A stretch of DNA of 36,591 bases from Butyrivibrio sp. INlla18 (GTDB lineage: Bacteria; Bacillota; Clostridia; Lachnospirales; Lachnospiraceae), in NCBI RefSeq assembly GCF_900103635.1, contig NZ_FMXK01000025.1, positions 1 to 36,591 on the forward strand, read 5' to 3'. The notes under the pieces were generated by a model. That model saw only the letters and a program-made list of their open reading frames with translations. It made no database searches and had not been told where the DNA came from. The first letter of the stretch is position 1, and every line of letters begins with the position of its first letter. Shown one piece after another: positions 1-7,969 of this stretch. A program made the translations under genes and the position numbers.

Positions 1-1
1 T

Positions 2-247
2 ATCTGGGAAGATTACATGGAAGAATGTGAGAATATAAGGTACACAGAAGGAATGAAGGATCTCTATTCTCACAGAAAAGAAACAATAGAGAGAATCTTT
101 GGAACAGCAAAAGAGAACCACGGATTCAGATATACGCAGATGTATGGCAAGGCGCGGATGGAAATGAAGGTCGCGCTTACCTTTGCGTGTATGAATCTGA
201 AAAAGCTTGCAAGAATCAAGCATGAATGGCGGTTAGAGATGGCCTGA
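2..247 (+). pseudogene. IS1182-type transposase, C-terminal fragment
   Basis: The reading frame is open from base 2 to a TGA at 245-247, so this is the 3' end of a longer gene cut by the window edge; the ATG at 17 is internal. The encoded segment has the conserved Glu region of an IS1182-family DDE transposase (ETIERIFGTAKENHG) followed by the usual basic tail (CMNLKKLARIKHEW). It would cut and join the ends of its own insertion sequence. Only the last roughly 80 residues are visible, so it cannot be judged intact or broken; typed as a fragment. The hairpin-rich sequence just downstream probably includes the right end of the element. Confidence 0.75.
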
Positions 248-300
248 TAGAGGCCGTTTCTATCCTTTATTATCAATAAAACACTCGCGAAAAAGAAAAA

Positions 301-329
301 TGGTCTTGAGAGCTACGCTCTCAGGACCA
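301..329 (-). terminator. Intrinsic terminator of the yhaM operon (possibly also part of the IS end)
   Basis: A 13-base arm beginning TGGTCTTGAGAGC faces GCTCTCAGGACCA across a 3-base loop. Read on the minus strand the hairpin is followed by TTTTTCTTTTT (288-300), a proper U-tract, so it can end the minus-strand transcript of the HtrA-like and yhaM genes. On the plus strand no T-run follows. Similar hairpins are common at IS ends, so it may have come with the neighbouring element. Confidence 0.65.
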
Positions 330-345
330 CTTTGTCTACAGTCTG

Positions 346-382
346 AGAGTTTGAGGTATCTCAAACTCTTTCTTGTATTTTA
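346..382 (+). terminator. Hairpin with T-rich tail downstream of the transposase
   Basis: AGAGTTTGAG and CTCAAACTCT form a perfect 10-bp stem with a 4-base loop (346-369), followed on the plus strand by TTCTTGTATTTT. It could stop transcription leaving the transposase before it runs antisense into yhaM. Confidence 0.5.
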
Positions 383-392
383 GAAATGTTTA

Positions 393-1337
393 TTAATCCA
401 TACGTGAATCGTAGATATTACTCTCAAAGAACTTATTATATCCCTGCCAGCCTGGAGCTGTGATGTTGGCAAGAAGTTCTGTGAAGGTTTCCATCTTGGC
501 GTCGGTGTTGTCTGCAAGGTTAAGGGCAACAGCTTCGATGATAGATGGTTTCTTTGGAGAGCCGTATTCGTACTCGCCGTGGTGAGCAAGGATACAGTGC
601 TGGAGCTCCTGCTTGAGGATTTCTGGGAAGCCGTCGATTTGACGAGCTTTCTCACCGACCATCTCTGCGCCCATAACGATGTGGCCAAGGAACTGACCTT
701 CATCTGTGTAGTCATTTACTGGGAAGAGACTGAGCTCTTTGGTCTTACCAATGTCGTGGCAGATAGCTGCTGTAAGGAGAAGGTCTCTTTTTAGAACTGG
801 GTAAGACTTGCAGAAGTAATCACAGAGCTTAGTAACGCTAAGTGTGTGTTCTAAAAGCCCGCCGATGAAGCCGTGGTGAACAGTCTTGGCTGCACTAGAC
901 TTACGGAATACATCGATAAACTTTTCATCGTGGATGAAGAACTCTTCAAGGAGCTTTTTAAGATATGGGTTCTCGATGGAACCAATTATTCCAAGGAGCT
1001 CTTTGTACATGTCATCGATGTTCTTGCTTGAAACAGGAAGGTAAAGAGATGGATCATACTCACCTTCGTGGCACTTTCTGGCGCGCTTAACGTTAACCTG
1101 TATCATACCGTTGAAGCTTGTAACTTCACCAAAAACATCAATGTAATCTGTATCGTCAAACTCGTCGATACCATCACTGTTAGGTTCCCAAACCTTTGCA
1201 TCAACTGTGCCTGTCTTGTCCTGAAGAGTAACTGAGTAGTACTCTTTACCATTCTTGGTAGTGGCGCTGAGCTTGTGCTTGCACATGTAGATGTCAGCAA
1301 TGCGATCGCCTGGCTTTAAATCTTTAATGAACTTCAT
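393..1337 (-). CDS. yhaM: 3'-5' exoribonuclease YhaM (OB-fold plus HD domain)
   Basis: The 314-residue protein matches the YhaM/CBF1 family in length and order. An N-terminal OB fold (about 12-90) for nucleic-acid binding is followed by an HD phosphohydrolase domain (about 155-280). The metal-binding set is visible: H164 in GGLLEHT, H194-D195 in AICHDIGK, H219 in GHIVMG, H252-H253 in AHHGEYEYGSP, and D276. In Bacillus subtilis YhaM trims RNA and DNA 3' ends in a manganese-dependent reaction; that role is inferred here. A GAGG ribosome site lies about 9 bases before the ATG. It follows the HtrA-like gene by 28 bases on the same strand, so the two are probably cotranscribed, ending at the hairpin at 301-329. 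Confidence 0.92.
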   Translation of the reverse strand: MKFIKDLKPGDRIADIYMCKHKLSATTKNGKEYYSVTLQDKTGTVDAKVWEPNSDGIDEFDDTDYIDVFGEVTSFNGMIQVNVKRARKCHEGEYDPSLYLPVSSKNIDDMYKELLGIIGSIENPYLKKLLEEFFIHDEKFIDVFRKSSAAKTVHHGFIGGLLEHTLSVTKLCDYFCKSYPVLKRDLLLTAAICHDIGKTKELSLFPVNDYTDEGQFLGHIVMGAEMVGEKARQIDGFPEILKQELQHCILAHHGEYEYGSPKKPSIIEAVALNLADNTDAKMETFTELLANITAPGWQGYNKFFESNIYDSRMD

Positions 1338-1365
1338 TTAAAAAATCCTCGTTTCTAATACTTCT

Positions 1366-2736
1366 TTACTTGTCTGTTGTGGAGGCTGAGAGAGTAACTT
1401 CAATCTCAATATCTATGTACTCGTTTGGAGCCTGTCTCATAACAGTAATTGTAATTATATCATTAGGTTCGCAACCTGCAAGCTTGCTAACCAAATGTTC
1501 ATAGGTATCAATAGGAGATCCGCCAAAAGATGTGATGATATCTCCGCTCTGTATGCCTGCGCGCATAGCTGGTGAACTCATTTCTGTCTGAGTCACATAA
1601 GCGCCGGCTGGAATTCCAAGGCTTTCCTGAATGTCACTAGGAACTGTGGCACCGTGGATACCAAGGAATGCTCTGTCTTTTTGATTTGAAAGATCTTCGA
1701 TAAGGCCTTTTAATTCAGTAATTCCGATGGCACTTATCTGATTGGACATGTCTGTTTGATTGTGTGACATATCAATGATTCCAATAACCTGACCGTGAAG
1801 ATTTATAAGTATTCCTGTAGCAGATGAGCTTCCGTAGATGTCTGTTGTAAGAAGCTTATAATTTGTATCTACAAGGTTTATGGAGCTCTTTTCAGAAGTG
1901 ATGATTCCGTAGGATACTGAGTCCTGAACGCCTACAGGGCTACCAAGCGCAATGACAGGAGATCCTGTAAGATTACCACCTGCTGAGCTTCCAAGATCAG
2001 CTGGCCCAATAGTATTTCGTGTGTCCTGGGTAAGAGCAGCTCTTTTGACACAGATGACACCAAGCTTGGTGATGCTATCCATAAGGCAAAGGTCAGCACT
2101 TGCAGTTGCTCCGTCGCAGAAAGTCACGCGGATAGTCTCTGCACCTGAAACGGCAGTTGATGGAACAAGGATAAAAAGATTTGTTCCATTGTCAGCTACG
2201 ATGAGGCCTGATGTAGAACCGCTTGATTCATAGGAATCGCTAAACCAGTTAGTATCATTAGAAAGAGCTGTGACACTTACAAGGCTAGGCTTAACGGCAT
2301 CTGTTACGGACTTAAGTGACCTTACCATCTTGTTATAATCTGATGAATCAAAGGAATAAGAAGCAATAGCCTGATCGATCTGATCTTTCTGGCTTTCTTC
2401 AAAACTCTGGGCTTCGCTTGCAGCAATCTGATCGTCGTCTACAAACATCTCTTCAGGAGTAAGCTCGTCGCTGGCTGATTCCTGTGGAAGTGTGACTGGA
2501 TCAGGCTCTTTTTCTGGATAGAGCTTGTCGCTAAAAAGTGGCTGCAATAAAAGGAAAGTAAGACAGGCAACAAAGCCAAAAAGTACTGCCAAGGTGACAG
2601 TAATAATGGTGCGCCTTAAGAGCTTTTTCCTGTTGATAGGTCTTTGTTTTATCTTTTCGCTAATAAAATCGGTATTAGCTAGGTTTTCGTTTTTGTTTTC
2701 TTCTTGATTTGTTGGCATAGAATACCCCATCCCCAT
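1366..2736 (-). CDS. Membrane-anchored HtrA-like protein with degenerate protease triad and PDZ domain
   Basis: The protein has a basic cytoplasmic N terminus, one membrane helix (about 42-66), an acidic linker (about 70-130), a trypsin-like domain (about 145-350) and a C-terminal PDZ domain (about 355-450; PAMRAGIQSGDIITSFGG). The architecture is that of HtrA/DegP, which degrades misfolded surface proteins. Here the triad positions differ: T194 stands where His is expected (ILVPSTAV against ILTNNHVV), K224 for Asp (TKLGV against TDLAV), and A306 for Ser (SSATGIL against GNSGGPL). I infer an inactive pseudoprotease, perhaps a peptide-binding scaffold. Start is uncertain: ATGs lie at 2736, 2730 and 2718; the last has the best purine-rich upstream sequence (GGGGATGGGG), the first has none. 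Confidence 0.85.
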   Translation of the reverse strand: MGMGYSMPTNQEENKNENLANTDFISEKIKQRPINRKKLLRRTIITVTLAVLFGFVACLTFLLLQPLFSDKLYPEKEPDPVTLPQESASDELTPEEMFVDDDQIAASEAQSFEESQKDQIDQAIASYSFDSSDYNKMVRSLKSVTDAVKPSLVSVTALSNDTNWFSDSYESSGSTSGLIVADNGTNLFILVPSTAVSGAETIRVTFCDGATASADLCLMDSITKLGVICVKRAALTQDTRNTIGPADLGSSAGGNLTGSPVIALGSPVGVQDSVSYGIITSEKSSINLVDTNYKLLTTDIYGSSSATGILINLHGQVIGIIDMSHNQTDMSNQISAIGITELKGLIEDLSNQKDRAFLGIHGATVPSDIQESLGIPAGAYVTQTEMSSPAMRAGIQSGDIITSFGGSPIDTYEHLVSKLAGCEPNDIITITVMRQAPNEYIDIEIEVTLSASTTDK

Positions 2737-2752
2737 AAAACTACTTGATACA

Positions 2753-2768
2753 TTTCAATATTATACCA
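2753..2768 (-). promoter_or_regulatory. Extended -10 promoter for the HtrA-like/yhaM operon
   Basis: On the minus strand TGG directly precedes a perfect TATAAT (-10 at 2760-2765, TGn at 2766-2768). No good -35 is present, as is usual for extended -10 promoters. Transcription would start near 2753, about 17-35 bases before the candidate start codons. Confidence 0.55.
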
Positions 2769-2878
2769 TAGTTCCCTAAATGCCCCTATCTTTTAAGTAT
2801 AAGAAGTAGCAAAGAAACTCTTATGATGGTAAACTGTAATTTGGATGATTATGTAACTTTAGACACAGGAAAATAATT

Positions 2879-5278
2879 ATGAATCAGAAAGCTTTACACG
2901 TACTAGAATACGACAAGATTATTGAAAGACTTACAGAACATGCGACTTCAGAGCCTGGTAAGAAACTCTGCAGAGAGCTTGTTCCTTCATCTGATATAAA
3001 AGAGATCAGAAAGAATCAGGAAAAAACAAAGGATGCTATTTCAAGGATCTTTAAAAAGGGTAGTACAAACTTTGGTGACAACAAGGATTTTCAGGGGATA
3101 CTTAAGGCACTTAAGATCGGAAGTGCACTGGATATGGCAGCTCTTTTAAAGCTTGCAGCATTTCTTGATAATGTCAACAGAGTTAAGACTTACGGCAGAC
3201 CTCAAAGGGATAATGAGGAGAGAGACTCTTTATCAGAATCTTTTGAGATGCTTGAGCCACTTACCTTTGTATCAGCTGAGATCAGAAGATGCATCATCTC
3301 AGAAGATGAGATGAGTTCTGATGCAAGCCCAGCCCTCAAGCATATCAGACGCGGAATGATGCTGACCAATGACAGGATCCACGAGCAGCTAGGCAAGATC
3401 ATCAACGGATCAATGAGGACATACCTTCAGGATACTGTAGTAACCATGCGTGGTGACAGATATTGTATCCCTGTAAGAGCTGAGTATAAGTCTCAGATAA
3501 ATGGTATCGTACACGACCAGTCATCATCAGGATCTACGCTTTTCATTGAGCCTCAAGCAATTGTTGAGCTCAATAATAAGTTAAGAGAAATGATCTTACA
3601 GGAAACAGCAGAGATCGAAAAGATCCTTGCTGAGCTCAGCCTCAAGGTTGCAGAGCACGTAGACTCTATCAAGTACAACGCAGATATTATGACTGACCTT
3701 GACTTTGTGTTTGCCAAGGCTTCATATGCACTTGAGATAAATGCCATCACACCAGTATTTAATGAGCAGCACGCCTTTGATATCAAGAAGGGAAGACATC
3801 CTCTGATTGATAAAGACAAGGTTGTTCCTATCGATGTATACGCAGGTCGCGACTTTGACATGCTGATCATCACAGGACCTAACACAGGTGGTAAGACAGT
3901 TACACTTAAGACAGTAGGTCTTTTGACCCTGATGGGACAGGCTGGCCTTGCGATTCCAGCTGGTGACAGGTCTGAACTTTCAGTATTCACAGAAGTTTAT
4001 GCAGACATCGGAGATGAGCAGAGTATTGAGCAGTCTCTTTCTACCTTCTCATCACATATGACTAATTGCGTTAGCATCTTGGAGAAGGCTGATGAGAATT
4101 CACTTTGCCTTTTCGATGAGCTTGGCGCAGGAACTGATCCTACAGAGGGCGCAGCTCTTGCTATATCTATCCTTAATGATCTCCATGAGAGAAAGATAAG
4201 GACCATGGCTACAACTCACTACAGCGAGCTTAAGGTATATGCCCTCAACACACCTGGCATCAAGAATGCCAGCTGCGAGTTTGATGTTGAGTCCCTGAAG
4301 CCAACCTACAAGCTCCTTATTGGAATCCCTGGAAAGAGTAATGCCTTTGCGATCTCTTCAAAGCTTGGGCTTCCAGACAGGATCATTGAAGCTGCCAAGG
4401 AGCAGATCGGTACTGAGGACAAAAAGTTTGAGGATCTTCTTGCAGACCTTGAGAAGAGCCGTAAGACTATCGAGAGCGAGAGCCTTGAGATCGCTCAGTA
4501 CAAAAAAGAAGTTGAAGAGCTCAAGACTCAGCTTGAGGAAAAGACCTACAAGCTTGATAAACAAAGGGATGAGATCATCAGAAAGGCCAATGAAGAAGCG
4601 AGAGACATCCTTCAGGAAGCCAAGGATGTTGCTGATGAGACTATTAGAACCTTTAGAAAAGCCGGACCAGATGCCACAATGCAGGATCTTGAGAGAGCAA
4701 GGACCAGCGTAGGACAGAAGATCTCTGACAAGAATAAATCCATTTCCAAGAAGGTTGAAAAACCAAAGGAGACACATCCAATTCTCAAGGAGTCTCAGCT
4801 TAAGCTTGGAGAAACAGTCAAGATCGTGTCTATGGGACTTAAGGGAACTATCAGTTCCAAACCTGACAAGGATGGTTACCTCTTTGTACAGTGCGGTATC
4901 ATGAGGACCAAGGCTAATATCAGAGACCTTGTACTGGTGCAGGATGAAGATGGCAAGGCTGCCATGAAGAAGTTCTATGGCAGAAACACCAGTAGTAGCG
5001 GCGGCAAGATGGATCTTTCAAGGTCAGCAAATATCAGGACTGAGATCAATCTTATTGGCAAGAATTCAGATGATGCGCTTGCTGCACTTGATAAATACCT
5101 TGATGACGCCTATATGTCACACCTTAATAACGTAAGAGTTGTACATGGTAAGGGCGCAGGCATATTGAGACAGGCTGTTCATCAGTATCTTAAGGGTGTT
5201 CCTTATGTCAAATCCTTCAAGCTTGGAGAATTTGGCGAAGGCGATGCAGGCGTGACAATAGTAACGTTTATAAAATAA
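2879..5278 (+). CDS. mutS2: MutS2 family DNA/ribosome-processing ATPase with Smr domain
   Basis: At 799 residues it has the normal MutS2 length. The MutS core and clamp (about 1-300) precede the ATPase domain, with Walker A GPNTGGKT at 333-340 and Walker B plus signature LCLFDELGAGTDPTEG near 410-425. A coiled-coil arm (about 510-620), a KOW-like segment (about 640-690) and a C-terminal Smr domain (about 720-799, HGKGAGILR) follow. MutS2 suppresses homologous recombination and, in B. subtilis, acts on collided ribosomes. The Smr motif that usually reads LDLRG is INLIG here. An AGGA site precedes the ATG. The gene lies 16 bases before the response-regulator start, so the three genes 2879-7433 may share a transcript. 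Confidence 0.95.
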   Translation: MNQKALHVLEYDKIIERLTEHATSEPGKKLCRELVPSSDIKEIRKNQEKTKDAISRIFKKGSTNFGDNKDFQGILKALKIGSALDMAALLKLAAFLDNVNRVKTYGRPQRDNEERDSLSESFEMLEPLTFVSAEIRRCIISEDEMSSDASPALKHIRRGMMLTNDRIHEQLGKIINGSMRTYLQDTVVTMRGDRYCIPVRAEYKSQINGIVHDQSSSGSTLFIEPQAIVELNNKLREMILQETAEIEKILAELSLKVAEHVDSIKYNADIMTDLDFVFAKASYALEINAITPVFNEQHAFDIKKGRHPLIDKDKVVPIDVYAGRDFDMLIITGPNTGGKTVTLKTVGLLTLMGQAGLAIPAGDRSELSVFTEVYADIGDEQSIEQSLSTFSSHMTNCVSILEKADENSLCLFDELGAGTDPTEGAALAISILNDLHERKIRTMATTHYSELKVYALNTPGIKNASCEFDVESLKPTYKLLIGIPGKSNAFAISSKLGLPDRIIEAAKEQIGTEDKKFEDLLADLEKSRKTIESESLEIAQYKKEVEELKTQLEEKTYKLDKQRDEIIRKANEEARDILQEAKDVADETIRTFRKAGPDATMQDLERARTSVGQKISDKNKSISKKVEKPKETHPILKESQLKLGETVKIVSMGLKGTISSKPDKDGYLFVQCGIMRTKANIRDLVLVQDEDGKAAMKKFYGRNTSSSGGKMDLSRSANIRTEINLIGKNSDDALAALDKYLDDAYMSHLNNVRVVHGKGAGILRQAVHQYLKGVPYVKSFKLGEFGEGDAGVTIVTFIK

Positions 5279-5294
5279 TATTTTGGGGGAAATT

Positions 5295-5996
5295 ATGGCA
5301 ACTAAGCAGAAGATATTAATTGTAGATGATGACAACAATATCGCAGAGCTCATATCTCTTTATCTGGTAAAAGAGTGCTTTGAGACCAAGATCTGCAACG
5401 ATGGTGAGACTGCCATCAATACTTTTGACACATTTAAGCCAAACCTTGTGCTCCTTGATCTGATGCTTCCTGGCATTGATGGATATCAGGTCTGTAGAGA
5501 GTTAAGAACAAGATCACAGGTACCTATCATCATGCTCTCAGCTAAGGGAGAAGTGTTTGATAAGGTTCTTGGCCTTGAGATGGGTGCTGATGACTACATG
5601 GAGAAACCTTTTGATTCAAAAGAGCTGGTGGCTAGAGTAAAGGCAGTTCTTAGAAGATATAAGCCTCAGACTCAGGAAGCACCTGAATCTAACGATAAGG
5701 TTGTAAGATATCCTGATCTTGAGATCAACATGACAAACTACTCTGTTACATACATGGGTGAGAGAGTTGATATGCCACCAAAAGAATTAGAGCTTTTGTA
5801 TTTCCTTGCGGCATCACCAAACCATGTTTTCACAAGAGAGCAGCTCCTTGATCAGATCTGGGGCTACGAATACATTGGAGATACTAGAACAGTCGACGTT
5901 CATATCAAGAGACTTCGTGAGAAGCTAAGTGATCATGAGAGTTGGAGACTTGCTACAATTTGGGGAATCGGATACAAATTCGAGGTAATGGAGTAA
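5295..5996 (+). CDS. OmpR/PhoB-family response regulator
   Basis: A receiver domain (about 5-120) has the acidic pair D11-D12, the phosphoacceptor D55 in VLLDLMLPG, and the conserved Lys in MEKPF. A winged-helix DNA-binding domain follows (about 135-230; TREQLLDQIWGYEYIGDTRT and VDVHIKRLREKL). It should bind DNA when phosphorylated by the kinase encoded directly downstream. I chose ATG 5295, which follows a strong GGGGGA ribosome site; a TTG at 5283 would add four residues but has no site. The stop codon abuts the kinase start, indicating coexpression. The signal and regulon cannot be told from the sequence. Confidence 0.93.
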   Translation: MATKQKILIVDDDNNIAELISLYLVKECFETKICNDGETAINTFDTFKPNLVLLDLMLPGIDGYQVCRELRTRSQVPIIMLSAKGEVFDKVLGLEMGADDYMEKPFDSKELVARVKAVLRRYKPQTQEAPESNDKVVRYPDLEINMTNYSVTYMGERVDMPPKELELLYFLAASPNHVFTREQLLDQIWGYEYIGDTRTVDVHIKRLREKLSDHESWRLATIWGIGYKFEVME

Positions 5997-7433
5997 ATGA
6001 AGAGAACTCTCTATCTGAAGTTTCTCTTGGCGTACCTTTTGTTTGCCGTCTTTGGCTTTATAGTGGTTGCGACTTTCGTATATAGCATGACCTATGAGCG
6101 CATACGAAGAGACAAGACAGACAGCATGTATCAGGTTGCCACGCAGATTGCCAACACCTATGCGGCAGATCTGTACAACAGTGAAACTTCACTTGAAACA
6201 GTACACACTCAAATGGTTACATTGTCCAAGTACATGGATAATGAGCCCATATGGATAATAAACCCATCAGGAAGACTGGTTCTTGATTCATCAAGAAATC
6301 TTGGGCCTGGGGATGAGATAGTTATCAAAGGCTTTGATCCTTCAGTTCTTGGGGGCTCATATTACACCACCGGCAATTTCTGGGACTCTTTTGACTCAGA
6401 TGTGGTAAGTGTATTTGCGCCTATAACGGCCAATTACAAGGTTCAGGCTTATGTAGTAATTCACGAACCTGTTTCTGATATTCAGGAGCAGGCCAATGAA
6501 TTTCTTAACATATCCTACCTGATGCTGATAGTTCTTTTCCTACTGTCTCTTATCATCCTGATCTTCTTCACGGAGCTGGTATATATACCACTTCGCAAGA
6601 TCACCAAGGCTACAGAGCAGTATGCAGCCGGCAATATGTCCTATGAGTTCTCGGTTGAGTCAGAAGATGAGATGGGATATCTTGCGGCGTCCCTATCATA
6701 TATGGCAGGCGAGATCGCAAGACAGGAGGATGACCAAAAGAAGTTCATTGCAAATGTATCTCACGACTTCAGGTCTCCACTTACATCTATCCGCGGCTAT
6801 CTTGTGGCAATGCAGGATGGAACCATACCTCAGGAGATGCATGAGAGATACCTTGGAATTGTAATCAACGAGACAGACAGACTTACTAAGCTCACCAACG
6901 AGCTTTTGACGCTTAACAACCTCAACACTAAGGGAATGCTCCTTGATAAATCTGATTTTGATATTAATCAGGTCATCAGGAAAGTTGCAGAATCTTTTGA
7001 GGGAACATGCAGAAATAAGAAGATTGCAATCGAGCTGGTTCTTACTGATGATAAGATGCTGGTAAATGCTGACGTAGACAAGATTCAGCAGGTTCTTTAT
7101 AACCTGGTTGATAATGCTATCAAGTTCAGTCACCACGATTCATCAATCAAGATCGAGACCACAGAGAAGCACAGCAAGGTGTTTGTGTCTGTTAAGGACA
7201 GCGGAATCGGTATTCCAAAAGAAGACCAGAAGCTTATCTTTGACAGATTCTACAAGTCGGATCTTTCAAGAGGTAAGGACAAGAAGGGTACAGGCCTTGG
7301 CCTTTCAATTGTAAAAGAGATCATAAAGGCCCACGAAGAGAACATCAACGTTATCAGCACAGCAGGTGTTGGTACCGAGTTTATCTTTTCTCTTCCAAAG
7401 TCAGCAGTTATGGATGCTGATGATGAGGAATAA
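5997..7433 (+). CDS. Membrane sensor histidine kinase
   Basis: The 478-residue protein has a first membrane helix (about 9-30), an extracellular sensing domain of about 140 residues, a second helix (about 171-193), a HAMP linker (about 194-246), a HisKA dimerisation domain with the phosphorylated His at H256 (ANVSHDFRSPLTS), and an ATP-binding domain with N box (NLVDNAIKF), G1 (DSGIGIP), F box (DRFYKSD) and G2 (GTGLGLSIV). All catalytic boxes look intact. The ATG directly follows the stop codon of the response regulator, so the two form one cotranslated system. The extracellular domain shows no motif that names the ligand; its fold could be Cache/PAS-like, which I cannot confirm by eye. Confidence 0.93.
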   Translation: MKRTLYLKFLLAYLLFAVFGFIVVATFVYSMTYERIRRDKTDSMYQVATQIANTYAADLYNSETSLETVHTQMVTLSKYMDNEPIWIINPSGRLVLDSSRNLGPGDEIVIKGFDPSVLGGSYYTTGNFWDSFDSDVVSVFAPITANYKVQAYVVIHEPVSDIQEQANEFLNISYLMLIVLFLLSLIILIFFTELVYIPLRKITKATEQYAAGNMSYEFSVESEDEMGYLAASLSYMAGEIARQEDDQKKFIANVSHDFRSPLTSIRGYLVAMQDGTIPQEMHERYLGIVINETDRLTKLTNELLTLNNLNTKGMLLDKSDFDINQVIRKVAESFEGTCRNKKIAIELVLTDDKMLVNADVDKIQQVLYNLVDNAIKFSHHDSSIKIETTEKHSKVFVSVKDSGIGIPKEDQKLIFDRFYKSDLSRGKDKKGTGLGLSIVKEIIKAHEENINVISTAGVGTEFIFSLPKSAVMDADDEE

Positions 7434-7459
7434 TAGTAATAAAGGAAGTTAGTTTAAGA

Positions 7460-7954
7460 ATGCATATAGTTTTACATCAGCCTGAGATTCCACAGAATAC
7501 TGGAAATATCGGAAGAACCTGTGTGGCAACAGGAACAAGTTTACATCTTATCGAGCCTTTGGGATTCAGACTCAATGAAAAAGAGATAAAGAGAGCCGGA
7601 ATGGATTACTGGGAAAAGCTCGATGTCACAAGATATATAGACTACGAGGACTTCAAGGAAAAGCACCCAGGAGCCAAGATCTGGTACGCTACAACCAAGG
7701 CAAAGCGTTCATATACAGATGTTAGCTTTGGAATGGATGACTACATCATGTTTGGCAAGGAGAGTGCTGGAATTCCAGAGGAAATTCTGGTGGACAATGA
7801 AGAAAGTTGTATCAGGATTCCTATGGGACATGATATCAGGTCTTTAAACCTTTCTAATTCAGTTGCGATAGTTCTCTACGAAGCCCTTAGACAGAACGAA
7901 TTCAAGGGACTTGAGACAGAGGGCGAGCTCCACAGACTTCATTGGAAAGAGTAA
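7460..7954 (+). CDS. trmL: tRNA (cytidine/uridine-2'-O-)-methyltransferase TrmL
   Basis: This 164-residue SPOUT methyltransferase starts with MHIVLHQPEIPQNTGNIGRT, the family signature with the conserved Asn and Arg. The knotted SAM site is formed by FGKESAGIP, IPMGHDIRSLNLSNSVAIVLYE in two stretches. Length and motifs match TrmL (YibK/CspR), which methylates the 2'-hydroxyl of the wobble nucleotide 34 in certain leucine tRNAs. An AAAGGAAG ribosome site lies upstream. It sits 15 bases before rlmD, so two RNA-methylating enzymes are probably cotranscribed. Confidence 0.93.
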   Translation: MHIVLHQPEIPQNTGNIGRTCVATGTSLHLIEPLGFRLNEKEIKRAGMDYWEKLDVTRYIDYEDFKEKHPGAKIWYATTKAKRSYTDVSFGMDDYIMFGKESAGIPEEILVDNEESCIRIPMGHDIRSLNLSNSVAIVLYEALRQNEFKGLETEGELHRLHWKE

Positions 7955-7969
7955 TACAGGTAGGATCAA

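Noticed and set aside
1..392. Complete insertion sequence
   Set aside because: Only the transposase C terminus is visible; no left end, and no terminal repeats or target duplication can be compared.
3553..3990. 145-residue antisense ORF over mutS2, and similar long antisense ORFs elsewhere (for example 4358-4777, 18237-18632, 22461-22892)
   Set aside because: They lie opposite clear family genes, have no ribosome sites or recognisable domains, and are expected shadows of biased codon usage.
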